The notes under the pieces: generated by a model
Seen by the model: the letters and a program-made list of their open reading frames with translations, nothing else
What the model was told of the DNA's origin: nothing
The model's database searches: none
Origin: Mytilus californianus
Lineage: Eukaryota > Mollusca > Bivalvia > Mytilida > Mytilidae
DNA: 64,000 nt
Direction of reading: 5' to 3'
NCBI RefSeq assembly: GCF_021869535.1
Contig: NW_026262734.1
Location: forward strand, 81,530,339-81,594,338
Part shown: positions 36,281-48,215 of the stretch, piece after piece
Position numbering within the stretch: position 1 is the stretch's first letter
Layout of the letters: each line of letters starts with the position of its first letter
Program-made: the position numbers and the translations under genes

Positions 36281-38625
36281 TTTGGCGCAACAATGATGGT
36301 TAAATTTAATGTTTGATTTGACATATTTCAAGTACGTTTGGACAGACGAGCAATTGATGATATGAGGTCCTGCTTGAGGGGAACATATCAACTCTTGTTT
36401 GGGAAGAACAACGATTGAGGAATATTTGTCCCGTTTGGTCGGAATATGATAAGTCATATTGGAGCAGAATAAAAAGTGTTTATATATTTCCTGTTTAAAT
36501 GAATACCATAAGTCCTATTTGGGTAGAACACAGATTGTAGATTTGGTATAAAGTTTTGACAGAATATGAAAGGTCCCATAATTTGGGCCAAAGTATTAAG
36601 TCCTGTTTGGGCCGAACAACGATTGTAAATTTTATGTTGCGTTTAGACGAAATATATTACGTGCCGTTTGTGTCCAAACGTCTGTAGATTTAATTTCCTG
36701 TTTTGATACAATATATTAGGTCCCGTTTGAGCCTAAATGATTGGTCCCACTTGGGAATATTATATTAAGTCCCATTTGGGCATACTAATGATTGTAGATA
36801 ATTTGTCAGGTGTGAACGGATTACAACAAGTCCCGTTTGTGCAGAACAAAGATTGAAGATGTTATGTCCCGTAACGACGGATGAAAATAAGTGCCGTTTG
36901 GGCATAACAACGATTCTAAACTAATTAAATATGTACGTCACGAGTGGAAATGTTTATCAAATCACGTTTAAGCAAAATTACTTAGTCCTGATTAGGCAGA
37001 TCAATGATTGCAGATTTTATTTGGCTTTTAAATGAATTAATAATCAAAAGTCTCGTTTGGTCACAACAACGATTTAACTGTTGATTTTCCGTTTGTGCCG
37101 ATTAAAAATAACGTCTCCTTTGGGATCAGTATAAAAAATCCCGTTTGGGCACAGTGTCAAAAGTCCCGTTTGGACTCAGTTTGATAAGTACCGTAGGGCT
37201 CAGTATAATAAGTCCCGATTCGGCACAGTGTAACAAGTTCCGTTTGTGCTCACTATAATAAGTCCCATTTCGGCACAGTGTAACAAGTTCAGTTTGGGCT
37301 CAGTATAATAAGTCCTGTTTCGGCACAGTGTACCAAGTCCCATTTTAGCATATTGTAACAAGTTGATTGGACTGAGTATAATAAGTCCCGTTTGAACACA
37401 GTCTCATAAGTCCAGTTTCGGCTCAGTTCAATAAGCCCCGTTTGGCATTGTGTAATAAGTCCCGTTTGGGCCTATATCATGCGTCCCATTTAGGCTCAGT
37501 ATAATAAGTCCCGTTTGAGCATAGGCTCTTACGTGGGCTCGGTATAATAGGGCCCGTTCGAAGTAAGTATAAAAAGTCCATTTGGTTCCAGTATAATAAG
37601 TCCCGTTTGGGTTCAGTATAATAATTCTCGTTTGGGCACAGTGTAGAACGTCACTTTTTCGGTACAGTGTATATGTAACAAGTCCCATTTGTGCACAGTT
37701 TATCAAGTCCTTTTTGGAAACTATGTAACAAGTTCCGTTTGGGCTCAGTGTGTATTTAAGTCCAATTTGGGTACAGTATAATAATGTTTAGGACTTATTA
37801 TATTGGCCCAAACAGGATGTATTACAGTGTGCCCAAACGATACTTAATATGCTGTGTCTAATCGAAACTTATTATACTAAACCAGAACGGGCTTTCTTAC
37901 ACTGCGCCGAAACGGAACTTATTATACTGAGCCCGAGCTGGACTTACTATAATGGCCCAAAACGGGACTTGTTACACTGTTCCCAAACGGGACTTATATT
38001 GACAGAAACAGGACTTATTTACTAGTAACTGATTCAAAACGGGACTTATTATACTTAGCCCAAACGGGGGACTTATTATACTTAGCCCAAACGGGGGACT
38101 TATTATACTTAGCCCAAACGGGGGACTTATTATATGGACCAAAACGAGATTTTTTACACTGAGTCCTAACGGAAATTTGTATACTGAGCCCAAAAGGGAC
38201 GTATTACACTGAGCACAAACGGGACATATTATATTGACCCAATTTGGACTAATTATTATCCATCCACACCTGACAAATAATCGTTTATAATGCCAAAACG
38301 GGACTTTTTACACAGTGCCGAAACAGGACTTATTACACTGTGCCTAAAAGGGACTTTTTACACTGTGCCAAAGCAGGACTTATTACACTGAGCCCAAACG
38401 GGACTTGTTACAACGAACCCAAACAGGACGTAGTTCGTATGAACAAACGAGTCTTATTACACTGTGCCTAAACGAGACTTATTATACTAAGCCCAAAAGT
38501 AACTTATTATACCGAGCCAAACGGGCCTTATTACACTTTGATGAAACGGGACTTATTATACTGAGCCCAAACGGGACTGATTTTACTGAGCCCAAATGGG
38601 ACTTATTATACCAAACTACCAAAAC
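36280..38625. repeat. Large head-to-head inverted minisatellite (AAGTCCCGTTTGGGC units)
   Basis: From ~36.3 to 37.09 kb, longer, diverged units carry AAGTCCCGTTTGGGC and AACAACGATTGTAGAT. From ~37.09 to 37.78 kb this becomes a 25-bp period (CAGTATAATAAGTCCCGTTT plus GGGCT), often alternating in pairs with CAGTGTAACAAGTTCCGTTT units. At about 37.79 kb the orientation flips and the complement (AAACGGGACTTATTATACTG) continues to ~38.62 kb. At 38040-38125 three ~28-bp units are identical. The longer-unit text TTGTCAGGTGTG (36808) also recurs inverted near 38268, so the whole block, not just the 25-mers, was inverted and duplicated. Open frames in it are artefacts. Confidence 0.88.
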
Positions 38626-39045
38626 AACCTAGCATTCTGTAAGATCAGCATATAATTGAGATAGCTGTAAAGTTTTATGAAAATCCAGGTTGATTTGGAA
38701 TAGTTATAAAAAAAATTAAAGGTGACTATCTGAATTTAGTCCGAACTGAAAATCCTAACTTTTTTGGCCTATCAATTAAATCCTTAAATTTGACAGCAAT
38801 ACAACAAACTACCAAACAACCTGGCATTCTGTAAGATCAATATATAATTGAAATAGCTGTAAAATTTGATAAAAATTCAAGTTGATTTGAAAAAGTTATA
38901 AAAAAATTTAAAGGTGACTCTCTGAATTTAGTTTGAACTGAAAATTCTAGCTTTTTTTCTACCTATTAATTAGATCCTTAAATTTGACAGCAATATCCCT
39001 TAAAGACCAAACAACCTGGAATTTTGTAAGATCAATATATAATTG
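38611..39045 (+). repeat. ~195-bp tandem duplication, 2.2 units
   Basis: Units begin CAACCTAGCATTCTGTAAGA (about 38625), CAACCTGGCATTCTGTAAGA (about 38819) and CAACCTGGAATTTTGTAAGA (about 39011). The first two are complete and the third stops after ~35 bp, where the next array begins. Confidence 0.85.
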
Positions 39046-39054
39046 AGTTAGATG

Positions 39055-39360
39055 GGCTGATTCAGACCAGTCTAGACTTAATCTAAAGTTCAAGACTGGT
39101 CGAGACTGGTCGAGATAGGTCGAGACTGAGTCAAGACTAGTCGAGACAGGTCGAGACTTAGACAAGACCGGCCGAGACTGGTCGAGCATTTGTCGAGACC
39201 ATTTCAGACTATACCAAGATTATCAAGTACTGAATCAGACTTATTTAGTAAAGTCGAGACCAAAGTCGAGTACAGTTAAGTAAAGTTAAGTACTATCGAG
39301 ATTACGTCGAGTCTTATTAAGTAAAATATGTGCTCGACTTTACTGGTCGAGCACAAAATA
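39055..39360 (+). repeat. Minisatellite of ~10-bp GACTGGTCGA words
   Basis: Repeated GACTGGTCGA / GATAGGTCGA / GACTAGTCGA words at 39090-39200, loosening to AAGTCGAGTA-type words to 39360. The minus-strand open frame here (S/L/D/Q-rich) is a by-product. Confidence 0.8.
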
Positions 39361-39535
39361 TGGTCTTTTCAGACTCTGAGTTGTTTGTATTGAATGATTG
39401 TCAAACATTCTATACTTCTATTTGTGTCAAAAAGAGTTATACGACTCTGAATATAACTAACAATAAACATTGTGTATCATACATATTAGAAGTTAAAGTA
39501 CAATTCTAATGTAATTAATCATTATATAAATATCA

Positions 39536-41810
39536 ATAAATAAAGGTAACAGTAGTATACCCTGTTCAATGGTCATAAATCGATTAAGCGAAAACAAATC
39601 CGGGTCACAAACCAAAACCGAGGGAAACACATCAACTGTAAGAGGAAAACAACAGAACAACAGAAACACTGAACTGCAACAAAAACAAATGCCAACATAC
39701 ATAGAAACGGACTATTTGATAACAACTGCCATATTCCTGACTTGGAACAGGAAATTTTAAGACAAAAATGGTGGGTTGAACCTGGTTTTATGGCTAGCTA
39801 AACCTCACGCTTATATGGCAATGTTAAAAATACCGCTAAAATGACAACATTTAGTTACAGGAATAAAGTACAAATACACACAAGAACACTCAGGACAGAG
39901 AAACACATGAATAAATAATATAATAGTACATTACAACATGTAAACCACAGAATAACAAGGAACACCTCCCATGAATCTACGACAGCACACCAGGACACTA
40001 AAATCGAATTATAAACTGTGCGTCACACGAATGTATCAACGCAACAAAAAGTGACATATTTTTTGTGACGTTTATATTATCACAGGTAAATTTCTAAAAA
40101 TAGAATAGATTTGTTTTATTGTAGACACGAACAAGAATATAAAATTGAGTTTGTAATGGTGTTACTTTATGTATTTTCTAACCATGACAAGAGTATTAAA
40201 ATGGAATTATGTTTGTAATGGTGTTAGTATTTGTATTTTCTAACCATGTCGGTTTTTCTTCTAAATCAAAACTGTGTATAAATAAAAAAATCCTGTGCAT
40301 ATAGTTGCTTTAAACAAAAAATCATATAAATGAAGTAGCTAATTAATTATCTTAACTTTTACATACATATAGAAAATAAAAATAATATAACTGTCATATA
40401 AGCAAGATCATGTAAGACCTAACAGTAAACACACTGCGTGAACAGCATTTTTATAAAATCAATATCATACATTTCTTGTCAAAAGGTTCAACGGATTTCA
40501 GCTACGAACAAAACATTGAAATATTCTTGGCAGTTCAAACATTCATACTCAGTAGCAAAAGATTTGTCATATGATTACAATCATCTTGTTCAACAAGTAA
40601 TACTTATATCTTAAATAATTGTGTCCGTTCAGAAACATACACTTTATTATTGTATATCTGATGTAAAAAAAAAAAAAAAAATTTCTCTTTTGTGTTCACA
40701 ACCTTATTACATGTATATGTTTTGTTTGTTTTCCATCTAGTGTAACATTGTTAATTTTTTTACACTCTACTCCTTGAGTATTACAATATGAAATGTTCTT
40801 ATTTGAATTAGGAAACGGATTAATATAAGTTAACAGCTTGTTTCTGGATCCTATTAATTATTCACTTGTATTAATAAGTAAATGCCAATTTGTGTACATT
40901 ACTTAACCTGAATTTAATTAATAAAATATGTTTACACTAAACACACTTGAAAACAAACAACATAAAACAAAAACACTGTAGACGAACCACGAGTAACTCG
41001 ACTATACTGACAAATAAGACATATGTGAAATACAGAATTCAAACCACAAACAATAAGACATAACACAATATCTAACCAGAATTACAAAAGAAACATCATA
41101 ACTAAATACATGAATGTTGGATGTATAAATGCCGAGACACGTCGTATAGCAATGCGAATTTACTCGGCAAAACAGTCATAATCGGAAATAGGTCACTTTC
41201 GGTACTTAGCAGACCAGACAACGTAGACGGTAAACCACAATCTACGACGTGGTAAAAATGTCGTTAGTTAGTTAAGACACAGACACATCGTATAGATCAA
41301 CCAATTTGTGATGGTGTCCATAAAATTTACGGAGTGTCATTTTTAATCTTTCCTCCTCACCACTCTGTTGGAGCAGTTTCTGCGTAAGGAACACACTCCT
41401 GTATATGAAGTCCGTATAGTGTGGACATGCACGAGCATAACGTATCAACTGATATATGTAAACACGATACGATGGGACAGAGGGTATGTTACTGCTGAGA
41501 AATGGGAAATTGATAATTTGGAAGTTGAAATCATCCCGTTTGTCATAGATTTTAGTATGAAATCGTCCATCTGTGTCAATATTGAGGAAAATATCAAGGT
41601 ATGAAGCAGTCCTTCTAGTATCAGTAGTATCCTTAATTTCAAGTTCACTGGGATATATGAGATGTAAGTACTGACTGAAATATGGGTTATTCAGTGATAG
41701 GACATCATCAATATATCTGAAAGTAAAATTAAAGAATTTCGCAAGGTGCTATTTCTTTTTGTCTTTTAGAAGGTTTTGAATGAAATCTGCTAACCATTGA
41801 TCAAGTTCAA
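39536..41810 (-). mobile_element. Penelope-type element, copy 1, 5'-truncated
   Basis: Homologous to 59577-62030 in the same orientation: shared text includes AAATCCGGGTCACAAACC, AAATCCTGTGCATATAGT, GAATGTTGGATGTAT and GACACAGACACATCGTATAG. On the minus strand it holds the C-terminal reverse transcriptase, then a long 3' region. Homology stops abruptly at ~41806 (copy 2 goes on into the catalytic domain), so this copy is 5'-truncated. It keeps ~640 bp (about 40385-41030) that copy 2 lacks. It lacks the ~920-bp insert present in copy 2. Confidence 0.8.
41030..41810 (-). pseudogene. Penelope-type reverse transcriptase, C-terminal part (copy 1)
   Basis: Minus-strand reading, across frames: YIDDVLSL, SQYLHLIYPSELEIKDTT, DIFLNIDTDGRF, KIYDKRDDFNFQIINFPFLS, SYRVYISQLIRYARAC, then KMTLRKFYGH and DVSVS. 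These are the post-catalytic thumb and tail of the same protein as at 61260-62885. Frameshifts and stops are present. The frame continues into FVVWILYFTYVLFVSIVELL within the ~640 bp that is missing in copy 2, so that segment looks original and copy 2 looks deleted. Confidence 0.75.
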
Positions 41811-41814
41811 TTCA

Positions 41815-42980
41815 TTACGATGTTGTTATCTTGCATATTATCAACAAACCCGTTTTTGAGTAAAATATCAATTTTCAGGTATCAATTAAATGTATAACAG
41901 TGTAATGAATGTTACCTCTATTATTTTTAATTCCAAACAAGTATGGCGTCAATGAACATATATAGATATATCAAAGTTTGAGTTGTCATGACGTGACGCT
42001 GATCAAAGTGACAATAGTAATAACTATGGCCAATGACAATGTTGTTCGTTGTTCTGCTCTTACATTATTCACTGTTCAGAATTTTGTATGTTAAACCTGC
42101 ACTTCAAGTGCTAGTGTTAAAAAGATTATGTACCTTTTGTTTCAATGCTAAGCAAAAGGGACTTGTGTGCTACATCATCAGAAAAGTGTTATGTGCAATG
42201 CTAGTAATGATTTCTCTTTAACAAGTTTTGAAATATAGGTATTGATATAAAACAAACAAAAAAAAATGAACCTATTCAAGTACATCTTAGGGTATGCTCA
42301 ACTTATGTGATGTTTTAAATTATAAAGTCAGTTAAGCACATTTCATGAACAATTAATGGAAGCACATGTTTGACGAGCAAGTGAGTATCAACTTAAACCA
42401 AAATGGTAAAAAAATATCCCATTAGTAAAGTATCTGCGAAAAAAACACTTGTCTTGAGTTGCCACAAAATTCTCCATTTTCATTAAATGCAATGAAACAA
42501 TAAATATAATTTCTCTGAAAGATGTTTCCTCATTATATTTGAACAAATTACCCTGTCTATTTATCTATTTTCTTAGCTGTTTCATATTTTTGCATTTACA
42601 AATTGCATAGTACACATGCCTTTGAAATGGGGTATAACATCTTAATAGAAGAATATAGTTTATATAACACGTATGTAGCTTTAATCGCAATAATTCATAT
42701 CGCATTTTACTTTGTTGATCAACGATCGGATTATTAAGGTTCTCATTTCTGTCTTGATCAACAATCGTTATACTTATTTCCACGAAATAACTTTACTTCC
42801 AGTCTTGATTTTATTTCCCTTCTTTAATTGAGATTATTTGCAGCATTCCAACTGTTTATTTTATTGTTGTATATTTAAATTCCATATAGTCTCTATCACA
42901 TAGGTAATATATTTCAATGTATTGAATGTTGAATTTTTTTTTTTTCGTAGAAAAATAAACTGTCGTCTAAATTGTTTTAC
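41815..42980. other. Intergenic, no gene seen
   Basis: No recognised protein. Frames at 42033-42218 and 42565-42783 show no motif. Confidence 0.45.
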
Positions 42981-42984
42981 ATTT

Positions 42985-43142
42985 TTCATTTCGGGGACTT
43001 TTATAGCTGACTATGCGGTGTGGGTTTTACTCATTGTTGAAGGCCTTACGGTCACCTATTGTTGGTAATTTCTGTGTCATTTGGTCTCTTGTGAAGAGTT
43101 GTCTCATTGGCAATCCTACCACATCTTCTTATTTTTATATCG
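42985..43142 (-). repeat. Dispersed repeat family A, short copy
   Basis: GACTTTTATAGCTGACTATG, GGTGTGGGTTTTACTCATTG, TGTCATTTGGTCTCTTGTG and AGTTGTCTCATTGGCAATCC are the complement of 28985-29130. Confidence 0.8.
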
Positions 43143-44860
43143 CTTTATTAAAAATAATTTAAAGAATTAATATATTGAGCTTATTCGCCGAAAAAAATCT
43201 ACATTGGTTTAATATTATATAATGAATTAAAACATAAAACGAACCCTGTGTGTTTTTCAAAGAATGTGTAAGGGACATCTTTTGTTAATCCTTGAGCCAC
43301 ACTACTTGTTAAAAAAAAGTGCAAAACGATGAAGCCTTTCAACATTTTTTTTCATGAATCAATTTACTTTCATAAGGAAACAAATTTAGATAATTTTCAT
43401 AACGGTTCAAAATATTGTGTATTTGAAAGCGATCAAATGTGTCAGGATACTCGTGTGTACTATTTTATAGAAACAAAAACATGGAGGAAACACAATTTTA
43501 AATCTCTGCTAGTTTATCTAGAAAAACGTAATTATTGTTCCACTATATTATAATTTTCATTTGTCTGTCATTTTACCATAAATGTGTTTGTCTGAAACTA
43601 TGATACATGTCCTGAACTTTAGTATTATTTCATTTGCCTTAACTCAGTTTCATATTCCTGTATTTTGTTTCTGCATTTGTTACAAAAAAAAAATGATTCA
43701 CAACGCCTCATCTCAGAAATTTTAAAGAAAAGAATAACAGTGCCGACTTTTGTCATCATTTTCCGCAAAATAAATTTGACCCTGTGTTCAATAACACGGT
43801 ATTTTCTCACTTTCCAATTTGGTCAGATTTTTTTAATCATAAGCATTTGCTTTGCAAATGAATGTTTTTCATTGGATAATTTAATAGTTTTTCCTATAAA
43901 TTATATTTTATGATAAATTGGAGTTGAAACTTGTGTATCGTTACTTTTGTTGACTAGAATATATTCAAATGCGATTTTTATGTAATAATTTTGTTCATTG
44001 GCTAAAAGTTACCATCAGATCCATAGTTGACATGATGTAACTGAGGAGTGACCCGGCATTTTGAATTGCTTGGATCAAGAAATGTTTGTTAACCACAATT
44101 TTATCGAAAACACCTCCCGTAAAAACGCCGTTTGATATAGTTTCGTGCTATTTATTTTTAATATACATTTGTTCAAGCTCTGACGTATCATTTCTTTTTA
44201 ATGCATTAGAATCGAAATAACAATACTGTAGTTGAAGAGTTGAATAGTTGTCGCCGTCAATTTTAATCGAACGGTCGCAAATATCCGTTTTTCTGTCTCA
44301 GCTTCAAATGCGCATCGCCATTAGAACTACATTTGCTACCTTTAAATTGCAAATTTATGGCGGCAACTCTTAAACTGCATTACTGTTATTCCTTACTTAA
44401 TGTTGTTTTGAATTTGATTAACTGCAAAGAAGGAGGCGATAATGGGAAACCAACATTTGGAGAGAGACAGACAGCACCACGTAGTCAGGGTCATGATTGT
44501 GTTTTCCTTGTCAGGATAATCAGCCTTCAGTGATGTCGTATATTGATACACAATAACTCAACTCAAGCTAGCAGCCATTCCGCTATTAGTCAGTTTTCAT
44601 ATATGTCTATAATTTAAAAAAGTGTCAATAAAGTTCTACTACTTATCCATTCATAAATTTTTAACTATGTTTAATTTAACAGTCGGAGACACTTCGCCAT
44701 GACTTTCACATTTTCATTTCTCGATCAAGAATTAAAAAAACTTGAATGTTTTATCAATACACCATACTGTACATTTCTTTTAAAACTAACTACTTTAAAA
44801 TAATTAGAATTTAAAGTCTCCTTTCATGCGTTTAGAGACAAATTAATGAATCATAAGGTG
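43143..44860. other. Intergenic, no gene seen
   Basis: No conserved protein, RNA gene or repeat structure recognised. Open frames (43329-43550, 43665-43910, 44333-44530) lack motifs. Confidence 0.45.
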
Positions 44861-44863
44861 CCA

Positions 44864-44866
44864 AGC

Positions 44867-44896
<30 letters not shown>
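44864..44896 (+). repeat. (AAGT)n microsatellite forming the LINE's 3' tail
   Basis: Eight AAGT units on the plus strand exactly where the minus-strand LINE ends, so most simply the tail of that element rather than an independent microsatellite. Confidence 0.85.
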
Positions 44897-44897
<1 letters not shown>

Positions 44898-46379
44898 TTT
44901 TATTTAGGGTCGGGCATGATATGTACAATTCAACAAGGTAAACATGAGCTCTGTAGAGCTCTTAAACGACTTGACATTTAAAAACAAATAACAAATTATA
45001 TAAGCACATTTGACAAACTGCACATACAAATAAAAACACATGCATAATATAATAGCTAAGCAAACATGCATAAATCAAAGCAAACAAGCTAAAAAGAAAA
45101 GAAAAGCAAATTTTGCTTTAACTGTCACAAAGACAAAAGTTAAGCAAATAAATAAAACAAAAGCAAACAATAAACAATAAACAGAACACAGGGCCAGAAG
45201 ATTCCAGCTGTGAGACAGCAAAGTTATTGTCTACATGAGCTACAGAAGCAGTTTTCTGAAGAACACCATGCTGAAATAAAATGTTTGAACTGTTCCAAAG
45301 TTGAGAAGCTCCTTGCATGGTAAGGCATGGAGTTCCACAACTTTGCTGCCTCAAAGCTAAAACTCCTTTTGCCATACCTTGTAGTTCTAGGTTGTGGTAA
45401 ATCAACTGTGAGTTTATATCTAAAATTATATGAGTTATCCTTAAAATTTAATATATTGTGTAAGAACTCTGGACTGGATTTTGTCAAAATTTTGTAGGTT
45501 TCTAATGCCATGGTTCTCATTCGTCTGATTTTAAGTGTTGGTAGTTATGTTTGTTCAAGTAATTGTTCATATGAGTTATTATAGTCATTGTAGATGAATC
45601 TGAGCGCTCGTTCTTGCAGTTCTTCAATTTTTTTGGTGTTGCGCTCGCTACAAAAATGCCATGTGAGTGGACTGTAACTTAGGTTTGATATGATGAAAGA
45701 ATGGTAAATTGTCATTTCTGCCAGTTTGTTCAACTGTGATCCAATTCTTTTCGGAACGTTTAACTGTCTGGCTGCTTTTATGCAGATGTTAGATATGTGT
45801 TGGTTAAAGTCGAGCTTAAAATCAATGGTTACTCCAAGTAGTTTTACTTCTTCACCGCATTTGATGTTGTTTCCATTAAAGTTGAAGACTATGTTGTTTT
45901 TATGTGTATTGCTGCCAATCGCTATGGCTTTAAATTTTTCTGGATTAGCCTGCATTTTATTTTGTGAGAACCATGAAATTAGTGAACCACTGTCTTCCTC
46001 CAAGGATTTAAAAACTAATGCCAAAGAAGAACCAGATTTTGAAAGGGTATTGTCATCTGCATGATTATACAAGTCACAGTTTTTACAAAGAAAAAATATC
46101 GTTTATAAAAATATTAAATAAAACTGGGCCTAGTATAGAGCCCTGTGGTGCACATTTATAAATGTCAAGCATTTGATTAATACTTTGACCAATTTTGACA
46201 CATTGTTTTCTACCAGTCAGGTAACTATCTAGTAATTGGAGAGCAGATTCACTCAGACCATAGTGTTTCAACTTCATGAGTAACAAATCATGAGGTAAGC
46301 AGTCGAAAGCTTTACTAAGGTCCATTAAAATTGCGGCTAGGTATTTGTCATTGTCTAAGGCTTTCTTCCATGAAAGCAT
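44864..46379 (-). pseudogene. LINE (non-LTR retrotransposon), 5'-truncated, frameshifted reverse transcriptase
   Basis: Minus strand. 46379-46083 carries DKYLAAILMDLSKAFDCLPH (fingers/palm, catalytic Asp), LLDSYLTGRKQCVKIG and APQGSILGPVLFNIFIND. A 1-base shift in a T run (~46095) leads to 46072-45545 with the ADDNTLS catalytic box, SWFSQNKMQANPEKFKAI, KLLGVTIDFKLDF and RALRFIYND. An in-frame TAA follows at ~45545, then LPTLKIRRMRTMALETYKIL, YNFRYKLTVDLP, RTTRYGKRSFSFEAAKLWNS and a C-terminal Cys-rich end to ~45224. The 3' region ends in a (TTAC)n tail (44864-44896 on plus as AAGT repeats). Order and motifs fit a Jockey/CR1-group LINE. Endonuclease and ORF1 are absent. Confidence 0.88.
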
Positions 46380-46397
46380 GTATTTATTTTCGATTTA

Positions 46398-46565
46398 AGA
46401 GATCACTGTATAGTATTTGAAGCTTTGCGGACGTCCTTATGTATTTTTACTGTCGCAAATTGAGTTCACATAGCGACGCGTAGCGTAGACAGGTAAACGG
46501 ATATTTGGGACAGTAAAACTATCGATGGACGTCCGAAAGGCTTCAAATACAATACAGTTATCTCT
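46398..46565. mobile_element. 168-bp hairpin MITE at the LINE's truncated end
   Basis: AGAGATCACTGTATAGTATT...GCGGACGTCC (46398-46436) faces its near-perfect complement ending AATACAATACAGTTATCTCT (46565). TIR of ~39 bp, then TTTTACTGTC on both sides of a ~60-bp loop. No coding capacity. It sits 18 bp from where the LINE is truncated, so the LINE may have been cut by, or inserted next to, this element. Confidence 0.75.
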
Positions 46566-46569
46566 ATTC

Positions 46570-47105
46570 TAATTCGAAAGAAACATATCATTCAATGTTA
46601 GTTAGTTTTTTGGTTTAAAATCTTCATTAAACTAAAATTCCGCAAAATGATGTAAATTTGTTTGGACCTAAAATAGATGATGTCATTGATATGCTACCGA
46701 TGTCAAACGTAAACACCGGGCATTTTCTGAATTTTTGACTTCTTGTCCGCTCCGAATATAATAAACTTATAAAAACGAAGATTTCTAAGTGCAAAATGTG
46801 AGTTTTTATGGTTATCTATTGCAGAAATTACATATCAATACATTCCTGAATTCAAAGTGTCGGCTTTCCTTAGTGACAGACAGGTAGATAGAGAATCGTA
46901 CGCTGATTGTCATCCAATCAGAACCATTGATACAACATTATTACATTAGAGTAATGATTATGAAACAAACAGTAGTAGAAATTACTTATATTTAAGCTAT
47001 TTTCAGTTTGATTTTATGCCATTATATTCGAATAATACCTGTACAAGATACCGATTGTTCGTCAAATGCATTTAAGTAAAGTGGATTGATTAAGAACATA
47101 CTGTC
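46570..47105. other. Intergenic, no gene seen
   Basis: No open frame or repeat recognised. Confidence 0.45.
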
Positions 47106-47107
47106 AT

Positions 47108-47320
47108 AGAAGTGAGAGGTTAAGCTAGCTATACAACCAGGTTTAATCTACCATTTTCTACACAAGCAAATGCCTGTACCAAGTCAGGAATATGACAGTT
47201 GCTTTCCATTCGTTTTATGTGTTTGAGCTTTTGATTTTGCAATTTGATTAGGGACTTTCCGTTTTGAATTTTCCTCGGAGTTCGGTATTTTTGTTATTTT
47301 ACTTTTTTCGTGATTAATTA
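47108..47320 (-). repeat. Dispersed repeat family D
   Basis: Complement of 12885-12985: GGGACTTTCCGTTTTGAATT, TCCTCGGAGTTCGGTATTTT. It is preceded on the plus strand by CAAGTCAGGAATATGACAGT, whose complement is at 39725-39745 and near 59765. So family D overlaps the 3' region of the Penelope-type copies. Confidence 0.7.
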
Positions 47321-47324
47321 TGTT

Positions 47325-48215
47325 TAATTTGATTATATTTTTGCAGGTGACTGTTTTTCATTGCATATGTTTTCGGTTTTTTTTTCTTTTCTTTGGAAGC
47401 ACTTTTTGGGGAACTTATAACTTTTTATATAGTTACTTCCGAAAAATGAAAGTGACTGCACAGTATTACGTCAATGAGTGGAAGTTGTAGTTCAGGGTGG
47501 CACCTCCCCTTAACCATCTTTACGATTTGTAAAACTGATATTTTCGTAAGTAAGCGCTTGAAACAAATCTACAGACTATTATAAGGAGTAATGAATATTC
47601 GAATTAGTTCATCAATGAGATATATTACTTAATAACGAATCACTACTTACAATGACCGTTGATTTTTATTATTTAATTATATTCGTATCAGAATTGATTG
47701 ACGCGAAATGCTATATATTTTGTTCCAACAAACCAAACATAACAAATAAGTTTTAAGACAAAATCGTTCTGTTATAAACATGTTCTTGTCTATTTTGATT
47801 TCATGAATTGCATCGAATTATGATACAACAATAAAAAAAATCCAAAAGCATACAACAAAAACATGTTTTTTTTTATAAAGATTACGATCAGCTTGACAAA
47901 TGTTTAAAGACGTTTTTTTTTTGCAATACTACGTTTAACAGTTGTTGAATTCTTTAAGGATAACAAATACCCACCCCCTATAGATTTTTAGTTTTATTTG
48001 GTCGTGTTGCTTCTGAGACAGGACGGACGGACGACGTATGCTGAATGATGTATATATTTCAAATGGTCACGGATCGGTGAGATGAAAAGTAGAACATTTC
48101 CATTACGAAACGAATGTTAGTTGTATATCTATGGTTAAATAAAACATTTGTTAAAAACGGTTAAAAGCCTGTGATCAAAACCAAAGCTAATCAAAATTAA
48201 ACCAAACATCATATA
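47325..48215. other. Intergenic, no gene seen
   Basis: AT-rich DNA downstream of the C1q gene. No clean polyadenylation signal beyond an AATAAA that overlaps the C1q stop codon (about 48219-48224 on the minus strand). Confidence 0.4.

Noticed and set aside
37428..38632. Open frames of 70-92 codons through the AAGTCCCGTTTGGGC minisatellite on both strands
   Set aside because: They follow the short tandem repeat and exist on both strands because the unit lacks stops; no domain or start context.
38959..39189. 76-codon minus frame rich in DQSRPVLSKS
   Set aside because: Product of the 10-bp GACTGGTCGA array.
45726..46064. 112-codon plus-strand frame
   Set aside because: Antisense of the minus-strand LINE reverse transcriptase.
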